In this document: positions 24,224 through 33,031 of the stretch, in pieces | How positions within the stretch are numbered: the first letter of the stretch is position 1 | How the letters are laid out: the number at the start of each line of letters is the position of its first letter | Assembly (NCBI RefSeq): GCF_000336995.1 | Contig: NZ_AOJI01000017.1 | Span: forward strand, 71,528-135,527 | From: Halorubrum aidingense JCM 13560 | GTDB taxonomy: Archaea; Halobacteriota; Halobacteria; Halobacteriales; Haloferacaceae | Length of the DNA stretch: 64,000 bases | Reading direction: 5' to 3' | Notes under the pieces: generated by a model | The model's database searches: none | What the model saw: only the letters and a program-made list of their open reading frames with translations | Told to the model about the DNA's origin: nothing | Translations under genes and position numbers: made by a program

Positions 24224-25030
24224 ATGCAGGGCCAATCCCAACAACAGGCGTACGACCGAGGCATCACCATCTTCTCCCCCGACGGCCGGCTCTACCAGGT
24301 CGAGTACGCTCGGGAGGCAGTGAAACGCGGGACGGCGAGCGTCGGCGTGCGCGCCGAAGACGGCGTCGTCCTCGCGGCCGACAAGCGCGCCCGCTCCCGC
24401 CTGATGGAGCCGGCGAGCATCGAGAAGCTCCACAAGGCCGACGACCACGTCGGCGTCGCGAGCGCCGGCCACGTCGCCGACGCCCGCCAGCTCATCGACT
24501 TCGCCCGCCGACAGGCGCAGGTGAACCGCCTCCGCTACGGCGAGGCGATCGGCATCGAAACGCTGACGAAGACGATCACCGACCACATCCAGCAGTACAC
24601 GCAGGTCGGCGGCGCGCGCCCCTTCGGGGTGGCGCTGATCGTCGGCGGCATCGAGAACGGCGAGCCGCGCCTGTTCGAGACCGACCCCTCCGGGACGCCC
24701 TACGAGTGGCAGGCGTTGTCGATCGGCTCCGACCGGAGCGACCTCCGCGATTACCTCGAAGCGGAGTACGAGGAGGGGCTCTCCACGGAGGCGGCGCTGG
24801 GCCTCGCGCTCGACACCCTCGCGCAGTCGAACGACGGCGAGCTCTCCCCCGAGGGCGTCGGCGTCGCCACGATCACCGTCGAGGACGGGTACACCGAGCG
24901 CTCGACCGACGAACTCGAAGCCATCCTCGACGACCGCGACCTGCTGGCGGTCGACGAGGACGAGGCGGCCGCAGAGGACGACGAGACGACGACGGACGAC
25001 GACGCCGCGGACGCGGGCGACGAGGAGTAG
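24224..25030 (+). CDS. psmA: proteasome alpha subunit
   Basis: The outer-ring, non-catalytic 20S proteasome subunit. The 268-residue protein has the N-terminal H0 gate region (QGQSQQQAYDRGITIFSPDGRLYQVEYAREAVKRG), then TASVGVRAEDGVVLAADKRA and PFGVALIVGG. The C-terminal 40 residues are very acidic (EDEAAAEDDE and so on), matching haloarchaeal PsmA. It follows rnp2 by four bases, so the RNase P cluster and proteasome share transcription. Confidence 0.96.
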   Translation: MQGQSQQQAYDRGITIFSPDGRLYQVEYAREAVKRGTASVGVRAEDGVVLAADKRARSRLMEPASIEKLHKADDHVGVASAGHVADARQLIDFARRQAQVNRLRYGEAIGIETLTKTITDHIQQYTQVGGARPFGVALIVGGIENGEPRLFETDPSGTPYEWQALSIGSDRSDLRDYLEAEYEEGLSTEAALGLALDTLAQSNDGELSPEGVGVATITVEDGYTERSTDELEAILDDRDLLAVDEDEAAAEDDETTTDDDAADAGDEE

Positions 25031-25096
25031 CCGACCCGCCCACCGCACCGCTTTTTGTACGCCGCCGACGGTGACCGACCGCCGGCCGGGAGAGTT

Positions 25097-26002
25097 ATGC
25101 CGACGGGGGCCGACCGACGACCCGTGCAGAAGACGGTACTCATCACCGGCTGTTCGTCGGGTATCGGTCGCGCCGCGGCGCACGCGTTCAACGACGAGGG
25201 ATGGACGGTGTACGCGACCGCGAGGAACCCCGCCGACATCGAGACGCTCGGCGAGGCTGGCTGCGAGCTCGCGACGCTTGACGTGACGGACCAGGGCGAC
25301 GTCGACCGCGTCGTCGACCGGATCCTCGACGAGGAGGGGGCTATCGACGCGCTGATCAACAACGCCGGCTACGGCCAGTTCGGTCCCGTGGAGGACGTGC
25401 CGACGGCGAAGGTCCACGAGCAGTTCGACGTGAACGTGTACGGCCCACACCGGCTCATCAAGGCCGTCCTGCCGGGGATGCGTCGCGAGCGCGACGGGAC
25501 GATCGTCAACGTCTCGTCGGTCGCGGGGCGCGTCGCGTTCCCGGGCGGCGGAGTGTACAGCGGCTCGAAGTTCGCGATCGAGGCGATGTCCGACGCGCTC
25601 CGCAACGAGGTCGCGGAGCACGGCGTCGACGTGGTCGTCGTCGAGCCCGGGCCGGTGAAGACGAACTTCGCGACGCGCGCGGAACGGGAGGCCGCGCCGG
25701 CTCGGGGCGGCGACGGGGACGACGCCAGCGCGGCGGCCGACTCCGACGACGGACTCGACCGCTCCGGCGCCTACGAGCAGTTCTACGAGCTGTTCGAGGA
25801 CACGCAGCTGATGGGAGGTGACGGCCCCGGGGCCGTCGAGCCAGAGGTCGTCGCCGGAGCGATCCTCAACGCGGCGAGCGCGACGCAGCCTCCGGCGCGG
25901 GTGCAACCCGGCACCGTCGCCCGCGTCGGCGTGCTCGCGCGGTTCCTCCCCGACGCGGTCCTCGACGCCGGATACGACCTCGTCCGGAAGTTCACGTCGT
26001 AG
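25097..26002 (+). CDS. short-chain dehydrogenase/reductase
   Basis: A 301-residue classical SDR. It has the cofactor motif TGCSSGIGRAA (about 17-27), NNAGYGQFG, the NVSSVAGR strand and the active-site YSGSK (Tyr/Lys pair). Arg in YATARN near the end of beta 2 favours NADP. An acidic, disordered insertion (GDGDDASAAADSDDG) lies after the catalytic half. Substrate is unknown. A start nearer to VQKTVLITG is possible, but the ATG giving MPTGADRR is used. Confidence 0.88.
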   Translation: MPTGADRRPVQKTVLITGCSSGIGRAAAHAFNDEGWTVYATARNPADIETLGEAGCELATLDVTDQGDVDRVVDRILDEEGAIDALINNAGYGQFGPVEDVPTAKVHEQFDVNVYGPHRLIKAVLPGMRRERDGTIVNVSSVAGRVAFPGGGVYSGSKFAIEAMSDALRNEVAEHGVDVVVVEPGPVKTNFATRAEREAAPARGGDGDDASAAADSDDGLDRSGAYEQFYELFEDTQLMGGDGPGAVEPEVVAGAILNAASATQPPARVQPGTVARVGVLARFLPDAVLDAGYDLVRKFTS

Positions 26003-26106
26003 GCGCTGTCGGCGGTGTTCCTGTCGTCGCCCGTGTTACTCACCACCAGCCAGCGGTGGCGCTGTCGACAGTGACGTTGACGTTGACGGCGGTCAGACCG
26101 ACCGTC

Positions 26107-26160
26107 GGCGATCGCCGCGACAAGACCGGTTCCGGCGATTGCCGCGATAAGACCGGTTCC
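26107..26160. repeat. 27-bp tandem duplication
   Basis: Two adjacent copies of a 27-base unit starting ggcgatcgccgcgacaagac, differing only by two C-to-T changes, lie between the SDR and subtilase genes. Confidence 0.75.
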
Positions 26161-26193
26161 GCCGGACGCCGGCGCCCTCGACGGCGTGGGCAC

Positions 26194-26200
26194 TTTTTTT
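26194..26200 (+). terminator. possible poly-T terminator after the SDR
   Basis: A run of seven T on the coding strand follows GC-rich sequence about 190 bases after the SDR stop and before the AT-rich promoter region of the subtilase. Archaeal RNA polymerase and aCPSF1 stop at such U tracts. Confidence 0.4.
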
Positions 26201-26290
26201 CATGATCTTCGCTTCTCTTTTTGTCACAGATTCATTATTCCTTATCTGATTCACCAAAGAAATAAGTAGTCTCTACTGTAGTAGAAAGTC

Positions 26291-28111
26291 ATGTCAAATG
26301 ATGGCATTCCGTTCAGCCGACGTGACGTACTGCTGACGACCGCCGGCGGATTGGGGGCGACCGGGTTCGCCGGCGGCGCCGCCGGGCGAGACCTCGTCGA
26401 GGTGAACGTCGGGGTCCGAAACGACGCGGGCCGAGACGCGGCGAACCGCGCGGCCGCGGAAGTGAAACGCGAGTTCTCGTTCGACGCGCTCACGATTCGG
26501 GTCGCGCCGGCGGCAGCGGACAACCTCGCGTCGAACCCGAACGTGCGGTACGTCGAAGAGAACGGGACGATGGTCGCGTTCGAGCAGACGACGCCGTACG
26601 GAATCGACCTCACTGACGCCGACGTGGCCATCGACGACGGCAACACGGGTGACGGCGTCGACGTCGCGGTGATCGACACCGGCATCGACGCGCAACACGA
26701 GACGCTCGAAGCGAACCTCGGTGACGGGTGGGCGGCCGTCGACGCCGCGTGTACGACGAACTGCGGCGGCGGCCCCAGCGGCGGCGGCAACGGTATCGAG
26801 GAGTGTCTGGCCGAGTGGGACGACGACAACGATCACGGCACCCACTGTGCGGGGACGGCGGCGGCCGCGGACGACGGGACCGGCGTGCTCGGTGTCGCTC
26901 CCGACGTGACCCTGCACGCGGTCAAGGTGCTCGCCTGCGACGGCTCGGGCACGTTCGACGACATCGCGGCGGGAATCGAGTGGTCCGCCGACCAGGGCCA
27001 CGACGTCCAGAGCATGAGCCTCGGCGCCGACACGGACTCGTCGGTCGTCGCGGACGCGCTTCGGTACGCCGCCGACAGGGGCATCGTGATAGTCGCTGCC
27101 GCCGGTAACAGCGGCCCCTGTACCGACTGCGTCGGCTTCCCGGCGCGCGACGAACGCGTCATCGCGGTCTCCGCGACGGACCAGAGCGACGCCCTCGCCG
27201 ACTTCTCTTCGACCGGTCCGGAGGTCGACCTGGCGGCGCCCGGCGTCGACACCCTCTCGACGGTTCCGCGCGACGGCTACGCAGAGTTCTCCGGCACGTC
27301 GATGGCGTGCCCGCACGTCGCCGGCGCGGCCGCGCAAGTGATCGCGAGCGGGGTCACCGGACGAGATGCGGTTCGGAACGCGCTGTTAGAGGCGGCTGAC
27401 GACGTCGGACTCGCGGCGAACGAACAGGGGTCGGGACGGCTCAACGTCGCCGCCGCGCTCGACGGGGACGACGGTGGAGACAGCGAGAACGCCGCTCCGA
27501 CCGTCGAGTCGCTCTCCGCGTCGCCGGCTTCGACGGACACCGCGGACGCGGCGTTCGACGTCGGCTGGACAGTGAGCGACGCGGACGGGAACCTCGACGC
27601 CGTCGAACTCTCCCTGACCGACGAGACGGACGGCGAACTGGAAGAGACGGTTTCAGCGGCCGTCGACGGCGAGCAAGCGGGCGACACGACGCGGCTCGTC
27701 GCCGCGGACGACGACGGCACCGGAAACGAGTACGCCGTCGAGCTGACGGTCACCGACGCCGACGGAGCGTCCGCGAGCGATTCGACGGTCGTTTCGGCCG
27801 AGGAGGACACAGCCGACGGCGGCGATACCGCCCCCGTGATCGACCGGTTCACCGTGACCGACGACAGCAATCCGAACTGGTCGCGTCACACCGTGGACTG
27901 GGCCGTCTCCGATGCGGATGGCGACCTCGCCGCGGTGACGAGCGAGCAGTCGGCGGGAGGCGACGTCGTCGACCGCGCGTCCACCACCGTTAGCGGGGAC
28001 ACCGCGTCCGGCGCTCACGACCTCGAAAGCCGCCGTACCTCGGTCACCGAGATCAGGCTCACAGTGGTCGACGGAGCCGGAAACGAGACCGTGGAGACGC
28101 GGTCGTTCTGA
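26291..28111 (+). CDS. halolysin-like secreted subtilisin-family protease
   Basis: A 606-residue S8 protease. The Tat signal (FSRRDVL at about 8-14) directs folded export. A propeptide of the I9 type (about 38-95) precedes the catalytic domain with Asp129 in VIDTGID, His182 in DHGTHCAGT, Asn273 in AGNSG, and Ser337 in GTSMACPHVAG. After about residue 395 come two Ig-like repeats, each holding VSDADGNLDAVEL/VSDADGDLAAV. An extra Cys-rich loop (CTTNCGGG ... EECL) near 154-172 may form a disulfide. It likely degrades extracellular protein. The upstream region is AT-rich with TATA-like AAATAAG. Confidence 0.93.
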   Translation: MSNDGIPFSRRDVLLTTAGGLGATGFAGGAAGRDLVEVNVGVRNDAGRDAANRAAAEVKREFSFDALTIRVAPAAADNLASNPNVRYVEENGTMVAFEQTTPYGIDLTDADVAIDDGNTGDGVDVAVIDTGIDAQHETLEANLGDGWAAVDAACTTNCGGGPSGGGNGIEECLAEWDDDNDHGTHCAGTAAAADDGTGVLGVAPDVTLHAVKVLACDGSGTFDDIAAGIEWSADQGHDVQSMSLGADTDSSVVADALRYAADRGIVIVAAAGNSGPCTDCVGFPARDERVIAVSATDQSDALADFSSTGPEVDLAAPGVDTLSTVPRDGYAEFSGTSMACPHVAGAAAQVIASGVTGRDAVRNALLEAADDVGLAANEQGSGRLNVAAALDGDDGGDSENAAPTVESLSASPASTDTADAAFDVGWTVSDADGNLDAVELSLTDETDGELEETVSAAVDGEQAGDTTRLVAADDDGTGNEYAVELTVTDADGASASDSTVVSAEEDTADGGDTAPVIDRFTVTDDSNPNWSRHTVDWAVSDADGDLAAVTSEQSAGGDVVDRASTTVSGDTASGAHDLESRRTSVTEIRLTVVDGAGNETVETRSF

Positions 28112-28159
28112 GCCGGTCAGAGCGCGCTCGCAGTTCGACACGCCGTCGACGGCGGACCG

Positions 28160-28690
28160 CTATCGGGGTTCGCGCCTCTCGACTGCGAACGGACTCTCTT
28201 CTTCCCGCCAGTCCCACCCGGGAAGCCGCGTCTGGAACCCCGCGGCGAGCGCCGCGTCGAGGTCGTCGGCGCCGGCGGTCCCCGCGCCTCGTTCCGTCCC
28301 CGCGGCGCCGTCCGCGCTCGCGTCCCCGTCCACGTGTACGTCGACGAAGTGGAACGTCGCCTGCGCGAGCAGCGAGAGCGGTCGGCCGCCGGCGATCGTC
28401 GCGGCGAGTTCGCGACCGAGCACCTCGTCGACGACGAACCCGGGGTAATCGCCCTCGACGTCGAGGTCCCGGAGCACGGCGACGTAACCGGCGACGTTGA
28501 CGGCGACCTCCCCGTCCGCGAAGACGGCGTCGACCTCGCGCCGGTAGGCGTCAGGGGTCACCGGGTCGACCTCCGTCTCGAACAGCTCGCCGAGGCGGCG
28601 CCTGGCGTCGTTGATGATGGGAACGACGACCGGCGCTCGCTCGCGAACCCACGTGTGCTCCTCGCGGACCGAGTCGGGCGTAACGCGCAT
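28160..28690 (-). CDS. conserved haloarchaeal hypothetical protein (176 residues)
   Basis: A soluble acidic protein of unknown family. Segments likely to be conserved: REEHTWVRERAPVVVPIINDARRRLGELFET, DAYRREVDAVFADGEVAVNVAGYVAVLRDL, and PLSLLAQATFHFVDVHV; a low-complexity Gly/Ala loop (about 128-145) separates the ending, LPGWDWREEESPF. It is divergent from the aCPSF1 leader and starts about 40 bases away from that promoter. No domain is recognised. Confidence 0.7.
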   Translation of the reverse strand: MRVTPDSVREEHTWVRERAPVVVPIINDARRRLGELFETEVDPVTPDAYRREVDAVFADGEVAVNVAGYVAVLRDLDVEGDYPGFVVDEVLGRELAATIAGGRPLSLLAQATFHFVDVHVDGDASADGAAGTERGAGTAGADDLDAALAAGFQTRLPGWDWREEESPFAVERREPR

Positions 28691-28732
28691 GCCCGTCGCT
28701 TGACCGGCAGGGGGTTTGCCCTTTGCGAAGGG

Positions 28733-28740
28733 TTTTATAA
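28733..28740 (+). promoter_or_regulatory. TATA box for the aCPSF1 transcript
   Basis: TTTTATAA with an upstream purine-rich GCGAAGGG BRE-like element. Initiation is predicted near 28763-28768, giving a leader of about 150 bases before the aCPSF1 start, unusually long for this organism. Confidence 0.6.
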
Positions 28741-28819
28741 CGGGCGGGGTATAGCATCAGCTAAGCGGGTTTTCGCTGGCTGTTCCCGCACGGAACCACC
28801 TACGGACAGTACTACCACT

Positions 28820-28915
28820 ATGCCTATCCCGTCACGGTCGACCGCTCGGCAGCGGGCCGCGTCCCGACGCGCCGCGCGACTCGACGGCGACGGCGATTCC
28901 GACGATACGCGGTAA
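28820..28915 (+). CDS. 31-residue ORF in the aCPSF1 leader
   Basis: An ATG-to-TAA ORF of 31 codons ends three bases before the aCPSF1 ATG. The peptide is basic for its first 20 residues (PSRSTARQRAASRRAARLD) and acidic at the end (GDGDSDDT). No strong Shine-Dalgarno is seen. It may be a translated upstream ORF that controls the downstream gene, or a small basic RNA-binding protein, or chance. Family unrecognised. Confidence 0.35.
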   Translation: MPIPSRSTARQRAASRRAARLDGDGDSDDTR

Positions 28916-28918
28916 GAT

Positions 28919-30844
28919 ATGAGTCAAGTCGATAAGCAACTCGATACCCTGAAATCAGAGATCGAACAGGAGATTCCGAACGACATCACGGTCACCGACG
29001 TCAAGTACGAGGGACCGGAACTGGTCGTGTACACCCGCGACCCGAAGCGGTTCGCCGGCGACGGCGACCTCATCCGCCGGCTCGCCTCCAAGCTCCGGAA
29101 ACGAATCACGGTTCGCCCCGACCCGAGCGCCCTCTCTCCGCCGGCACGCGCGGAGGAAGCCGTCCGCAAGGTCATTCCGGAAGAGGCCGGCGTCACGGAC
29201 CTCGACTTCCACGAGGACACCGGTGAAGTCGTCATCGAGGCGCAGAAGCCGGGAATGGTGATCGGCCGTCGCGGCTCCACTCTCCGGGAGATCACCCAAG
29301 AAGTCGGCTGGACGCCCGAAGTCGTCCGCACGCCCCCGATCGAGTCTTCCACCGTCTCGAACGTGCGCGGCTTCCTGAAAAACGAACGCGAGGAGCGGCG
29401 CGACATCCTCGAACGCGTCGGCCGACAGATCCACCGCGAGGAGATGTCCGACGACGAGTGGGTCCGGATCACGACGCTCGGCTGCTGCCGCGAGGTCGGC
29501 CGCGCCGCCTTCATCCTCTCGACGCCGGAAACCCGCATCCTCATCGACTGCGGCGACAAGCCCGGCGCCGAAGGCGAGGTCCCCTACCTCCAAGTTCCCG
29601 AGGCGCTCGGCGCCGGCGCGGCGACGATAGACGCGGTCATCCTGACGCACGCCCACCTCGACCACTCGGCGCTGCTCCCGCTTCTATTTAAATACGGCTA
29701 CGACGGCCCGATTTACACCACCGAGCCGACCCGCGACCTGATGGGGCTGCTCACGCTCGACTACCTCGACGTCGCCGCCAAAGACGGGCGAACGCCCCCG
29801 TACGAGTCGTCGCAGGTCCGCGAGGCGATCAAACACACCATCCCGCTGGAGTACGGCGACGTCACCGACATCGCTCCCGACGTGAAGCTCACCTTCCACA
29901 ACGCGGGCCACATTCTCGGCAGCTCTGTCACCCACTTCCACATCGGCGACGGCCTCTACAACGTCGCGTTCTCCGGCGACATCCACTACGAGGACACTCG
30001 CCTGTTCAACGGCGCCGTCAACGACTTCCCGCGCGTCGAAACGCTCGTCTTGGAGTCGACGTACGGCGGCCGCGACGACTACCAGACCGACCAAGAGGAC
30101 TCCGAGGAGGCGCTCAAGGAGGTCATCAACGAGACGTACGAGCAGGGCGGGAAGGTCCTCATCCCGGCGTTCGCCGTGGGTCGTTCCCAAGAGATCATGC
30201 TCGTCTTGGAGGAGGCGATGCGCGAAGGGGAGATCCCGCAGATGCCGGTCCACCTCGACGGGATGATCTGGGAGGCGACCGCGATTCACACGACGTACCC
30301 CGAGTACCTCCGCGACGACCTCCGCGATCGCATCTTCCACGACGACGAGAACCCGTTCCTCGCCGACCAGTTCAACCACATCGACGCCGGCGAGGACGAG
30401 CGGCAGGAGGTCGCCGACGGCGACCAGTGTATCATCATCTCCACCTCCGGGATGATCGAGGGCGGCCCGATCATGTCGTGGCTCCGCCACATCGGTCCCG
30501 ACCCGGACTCGAACCTCGTGTTCGTCGGGTACCAGGCGCAGGGGACGCTCGGTCGCCGGATCCAGAACGGCTGGGACGAGATCCCGGTCGACGGCTGGGG
30601 CGGCGGCGGCCGCGGCGACACCCTCACTCTCCAGATGGGAACGGAAGTCGTGGACGGGTTCTCCGGGCACGCCGACCGACAGGGACTGGAGAACTTCGTG
30701 AAAACGATGAACCCGCGCCCCGAGAAGGTGCTGTGTGTCCACGGCGACGAGCGCTCCGTGCAGGACCTCTCGTCGGCGCTGTACCACGACTACAACATGC
30801 GGACGTTCGCGCCGAAGAACCTGGAGACGTTCCGGTTCAAGTAG
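28919..30844 (+). CDS. aCPSF1 (archaeal CPSF/FttA) beta-CASP ribonuclease and termination factor
   Basis: A 641-residue enzyme that cleaves nascent RNA 3' ends and terminates transcription in archaea. Two N-terminal KH domains (to about residue 150, including VIGRRGSTLREIT) are followed by a metallo-beta-lactamase domain with LTHAHLDHSALLP (the HxHxDH zinc motif), a GHILGSSVTHFHIGD motif, and a beta-CASP domain ending with the GHADRQGLENFV region. The C-terminus, ending in TFRFK, is required for dimerisation in relatives. It is the only gene after the long leader. Confidence 0.96.
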   Translation: MSQVDKQLDTLKSEIEQEIPNDITVTDVKYEGPELVVYTRDPKRFAGDGDLIRRLASKLRKRITVRPDPSALSPPARAEEAVRKVIPEEAGVTDLDFHEDTGEVVIEAQKPGMVIGRRGSTLREITQEVGWTPEVVRTPPIESSTVSNVRGFLKNEREERRDILERVGRQIHREEMSDDEWVRITTLGCCREVGRAAFILSTPETRILIDCGDKPGAEGEVPYLQVPEALGAGAATIDAVILTHAHLDHSALLPLLFKYGYDGPIYTTEPTRDLMGLLTLDYLDVAAKDGRTPPYESSQVREAIKHTIPLEYGDVTDIAPDVKLTFHNAGHILGSSVTHFHIGDGLYNVAFSGDIHYEDTRLFNGAVNDFPRVETLVLESTYGGRDDYQTDQEDSEEALKEVINETYEQGGKVLIPAFAVGRSQEIMLVLEEAMREGEIPQMPVHLDGMIWEATAIHTTYPEYLRDDLRDRIFHDDENPFLADQFNHIDAGEDERQEVADGDQCIIISTSGMIEGGPIMSWLRHIGPDPDSNLVFVGYQAQGTLGRRIQNGWDEIPVDGWGGGGRGDTLTLQMGTEVVDGFSGHADRQGLENFVKTMNPRPEKVLCVHGDERSVQDLSSALYHDYNMRTFAPKNLETFRFK

Positions 30845-30941
30845 TCGTCGGGAGCGACACTACTTCTGCCGTCTCGTCCCGTCATCGAATCGCCGTTGCG
30901 CCGACGCGAGTTTTTAAGCGGCGCCGCGGCAACGTCGCGAC

Positions 30942-31313
30942 ATGCGCCTCGCGCTCATCGCTCACGACGAGTTAAAAGACGAGATGGTCGAGTTCGTCAC
31001 CGCTCACGCCGCCGCGTTCGCCGACTGCGAACTCGTCACGACGGGGACCACGGGAAAGCGGATCACTGACGAGACCGGACTCGCGGTGAACCGACAGGCC
31101 TCCGGCCCGTACGGCGGCGACCTCCAGATCGGAGGGATGATCGCCGACGACGCGATCGACGGCGTCGTCTTCCTCCGCGATCCCCTTACGGCGCAGGCTC
31201 ACGAGCCGGACATCTCCGCGCTGTTGCGCGTGTGCGACGTGAAAGACGTGCCGCTCGCGACGAACGTCGCCTCCGCCGAGCTGCTCGTCGACGGACTCCT
31301 CGACGAGTCGTAG
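30942..31313 (+). CDS. mgsA: methylglyoxal synthase
   Basis: Converts dihydroxyacetone phosphate to methylglyoxal. The 123-residue protein has the family pattern [16 protein letters not shown] at the start, TTGTTGKRI (phosphate site), [13 protein letters not shown] with the catalytic Asp, and [24 protein letters not shown]. The length is close to bacterial MgsA. It has its own TATA-like gtttttaagcg about 30 bases before the ATG. Its role in haloarchaea is uncertain; bypass of lower glycolysis under phosphate limitation is the known function. Confidence 0.92.
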   Translation: MRLALIAHDELKDEMVEFVTAHAAAFADCELVTTGTTGKRITDETGLAVNRQASGPYGGDLQIGGMIADDAIDGVVFLRDPLTAQAHEPDISALLRVCDVKDVPLATNVASAELLVDGLLDES

Positions 31314-31394
31314 GCGGACCGAGCGACCGCGCGGCTATCAGATCGGATAGCGAGCACCGCGCCGTTTTATTACCCGCCCTCGTACCTCACGCCG

Positions 31395-31949
31395 ATGGAA
31401 CGCGCTCCGCGAACCCGAACGCTCGTCGCGACGATCGCGCTGCTGCTCGTCGCAGCGGCCGTTGTGACCGCCGCGACCGGCGCGGTCGCCGGTGGCGTCG
31501 CGGGCGTGACCGACTCCGTCGCCGATACTCCCGGATCGACCGACTCCGGCGAGTACGGGCCGGTCGCACAGACCGCGCCCGACGGTGACCGATCCGCCGC
31601 GGCGACGGGCTGTTTCGCCGGCGACGGGTACCCGATCTCGATCGGCGACGAGGGGGCGACGATCGACGCGCTCGTCCACCTCTCGGTGCTCACAGACCCC
31701 GCCGTCGGCAACGAGTTCGGGGTTGAGGCGGCTGGTGCGGTCGGCGACGATCGGATCGTCACGCTCGCCGCGGGCGTCCGGCTGACCGCCCGCGAGGCCA
31801 TCGCCGACGGTCTCGACCCCTTCGAGGCGTTCGATATCCTGTACACCTACGAGCTCCGGCTGCCGATGTTCGACGGTACGATCGGCGATTCGGAGTACCG
31901 CGACGAGGGGTCACCGATCTCCTCGGCGGCGGGCGTCGATCCGTGCTAG
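31395..31949 (+). CDS. secreted or membrane-anchored haloarchaeal hypothetical protein
   Basis: A 184-residue protein with an N-terminal hydrophobic helix after RTRT (about 10-28), consistent with a Sec signal or anchor. The mature part has a low-complexity linker, then a domain with FAGDGYPISIGDEGATIDALVHLSVLTDPAVGNEFGVEAAG and IVTLAAGVRL. Two Cys (about 72 and the last residue, 184) could pair. Family not recognised. Probably a beta-rich extracellular domain. Confidence 0.65.
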   Translation: MERAPRTRTLVATIALLLVAAAVVTAATGAVAGGVAGVTDSVADTPGSTDSGEYGPVAQTAPDGDRSAAATGCFAGDGYPISIGDEGATIDALVHLSVLTDPAVGNEFGVEAAGAVGDDRIVTLAAGVRLTAREAIADGLDPFEAFDILYTYELRLPMFDGTIGDSEYRDEGSPISSAAGVDPC

Positions 31950-31956
31950 CGCGGGC

Positions 31957-32532
31957 TCACTGGTCCGGCGAGCGGACCCCGCGGATCAGCCGGAGCAGTT
32001 CGCGACGGTCCGCGGCCGGCTCCTCCGAGAGGGGGTAGGCGCCGCCGCCGAGCAGGTACTCGCCTGCGTCCCACACCGCGAGCAGCGCCTCCACGGGGAC
32101 GGTCCCGTCATCGGCGGCGGCGGTGTCGCCGTCTTCACCGGCGGAGCCGCAGTTTCCGGCGCCGCCGTCGGTCCGACACCGTCCCCGGAACGTCGAGAGC
32201 GTCGCCCGCGAGGCCGCCGGATCGTCGATCGCGATCGACCGGTCCTCGCGGTGGTCGATCGATCCGATACCGTGGTCCGCGAGTCGATCCCGAAAGCCCG
32301 CCGCCGCCTGTCGCTCGACGAGTCGCGTGAGCGCCGCGTTCGGCGCCGTCCGTGGGGTTATTCGGAGACGACTCGCGAAAAAGAAGGGCCGCGGCGGCGC
32401 CGTCGTCGTCCGCTCGTACCGAACCGTGCTCGCGTCGACGGAGACGGGCCCGACGGCGAACGGCCGGTCCGTCGTCTCCGCGACGCGCTGCCAGCCGTCG
32501 AGCCGGTCACGCGGGACGACGGGCGGGTCCAT
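31957..32532 (-). CDS. conserved haloarchaeal hypothetical protein (191 residues)
   Basis: A soluble protein whose first half is likely beta-rich: GWQRVAETTDRPFAVGPVSVDASTVRYERTT, then PFFFASRLRITP, PNAALTRLVERQAAAGFRDRLADHGI. A linker rich in Gly and Asp (about 122-142) precedes the ending EALLAVWDAGEYLLGGGAYPLSEEPAADRRELLRLIRGV. No known family. TATA-like TTTTTAATT lies just upstream of the start. It converges with the secreted-protein gene, seven bases apart. Confidence 0.65.
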   Translation of the reverse strand: MDPPVVPRDRLDGWQRVAETTDRPFAVGPVSVDASTVRYERTTTAPPRPFFFASRLRITPRTAPNAALTRLVERQAAAGFRDRLADHGIGSIDHREDRSIAIDDPAASRATLSTFRGRCRTDGGAGNCGSAGEDGDTAAADDGTVPVEALLAVWDAGEYLLGGGAYPLSEEPAADRRELLRLIRGVRSPDQ

Positions 32533-32606
32533 GGTCGCCGTTCACGGCCGAGCTAATTAAAAACGGGGCGCGGGATGCGCGGCGGGCGGCGCGAACTGGC
32601 GCGGAG

Positions 32607-32927
32607 TCAGTGGTCGTCTTCGCGCCACTTGTGCTCGCACTCGGTGCAGACGAAAAACCGAGTCTCGGACTCGTCGGCCGACCGGATCTGCTGCATGTAC
32701 CAGTACGCCTGGTCGTTGCCACACTCCGGACAGTGGGCCGTCGTTTTGGGGAGTCCCTTGTCCTCGGCGTCGCTCACGTCGATAATCTCGGACTCGACCT
32801 GCGACTCGGTGGTCCACTCGGCGTCGTTCTCCTCGCGTCCGATCTCGTGGCCGCAGGAATCGCACACCCAGTGGTCTTCGCCCTCGCCGGATTTCATCAT
32901 CGAACCGCACTCGTCGCAGAACTTCAT
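32607..32927 (-). CDS. transcription factor S (TFS, RNA polymerase subunit M/TFIIS-like)
   Basis: A 106-residue two-zinc-ribbon protein that stimulates RNA polymerase transcript cleavage. N-terminal ribbon: CDECG ... CDSCG; C-terminal ribbon: CPECG ... CTECE. The catalytic acidic pair sits in the hairpin RSADESETRFF, as in cleavage-active TFS. The ATG giving MKFCDECG lies about 22 bases after its TATA box, so the mRNA is leaderless. Confidence 0.95.
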   Translation of the reverse strand: MKFCDECGSMMKSGEGEDHWVCDSCGHEIGREENDAEWTTESQVESEIIDVSDAEDKGLPKTTAHCPECGNDQAYWYMQQIRSADESETRFFVCTECEHKWREDDH

Positions 32928-32948
32928 GGCGGAACCAACCGCGGATCG

Positions 32949-32956
32949 TATATAAA
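32949..32956 (-). promoter_or_regulatory. TATA box for TFS
   Basis: On the minus strand the sequence TTTATATA lies 22-29 bases before the TFS ATG, placing initiation at or next to the start codon. Confidence 0.6.
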
Positions 32957-33031
32957 CGGCGGGATCGCCGGCGAACGGAGCGCGACGAGCGACGCCGACG
33001 GCGGGATCGTCGAGCGGCGCCGAGAGCGGGG

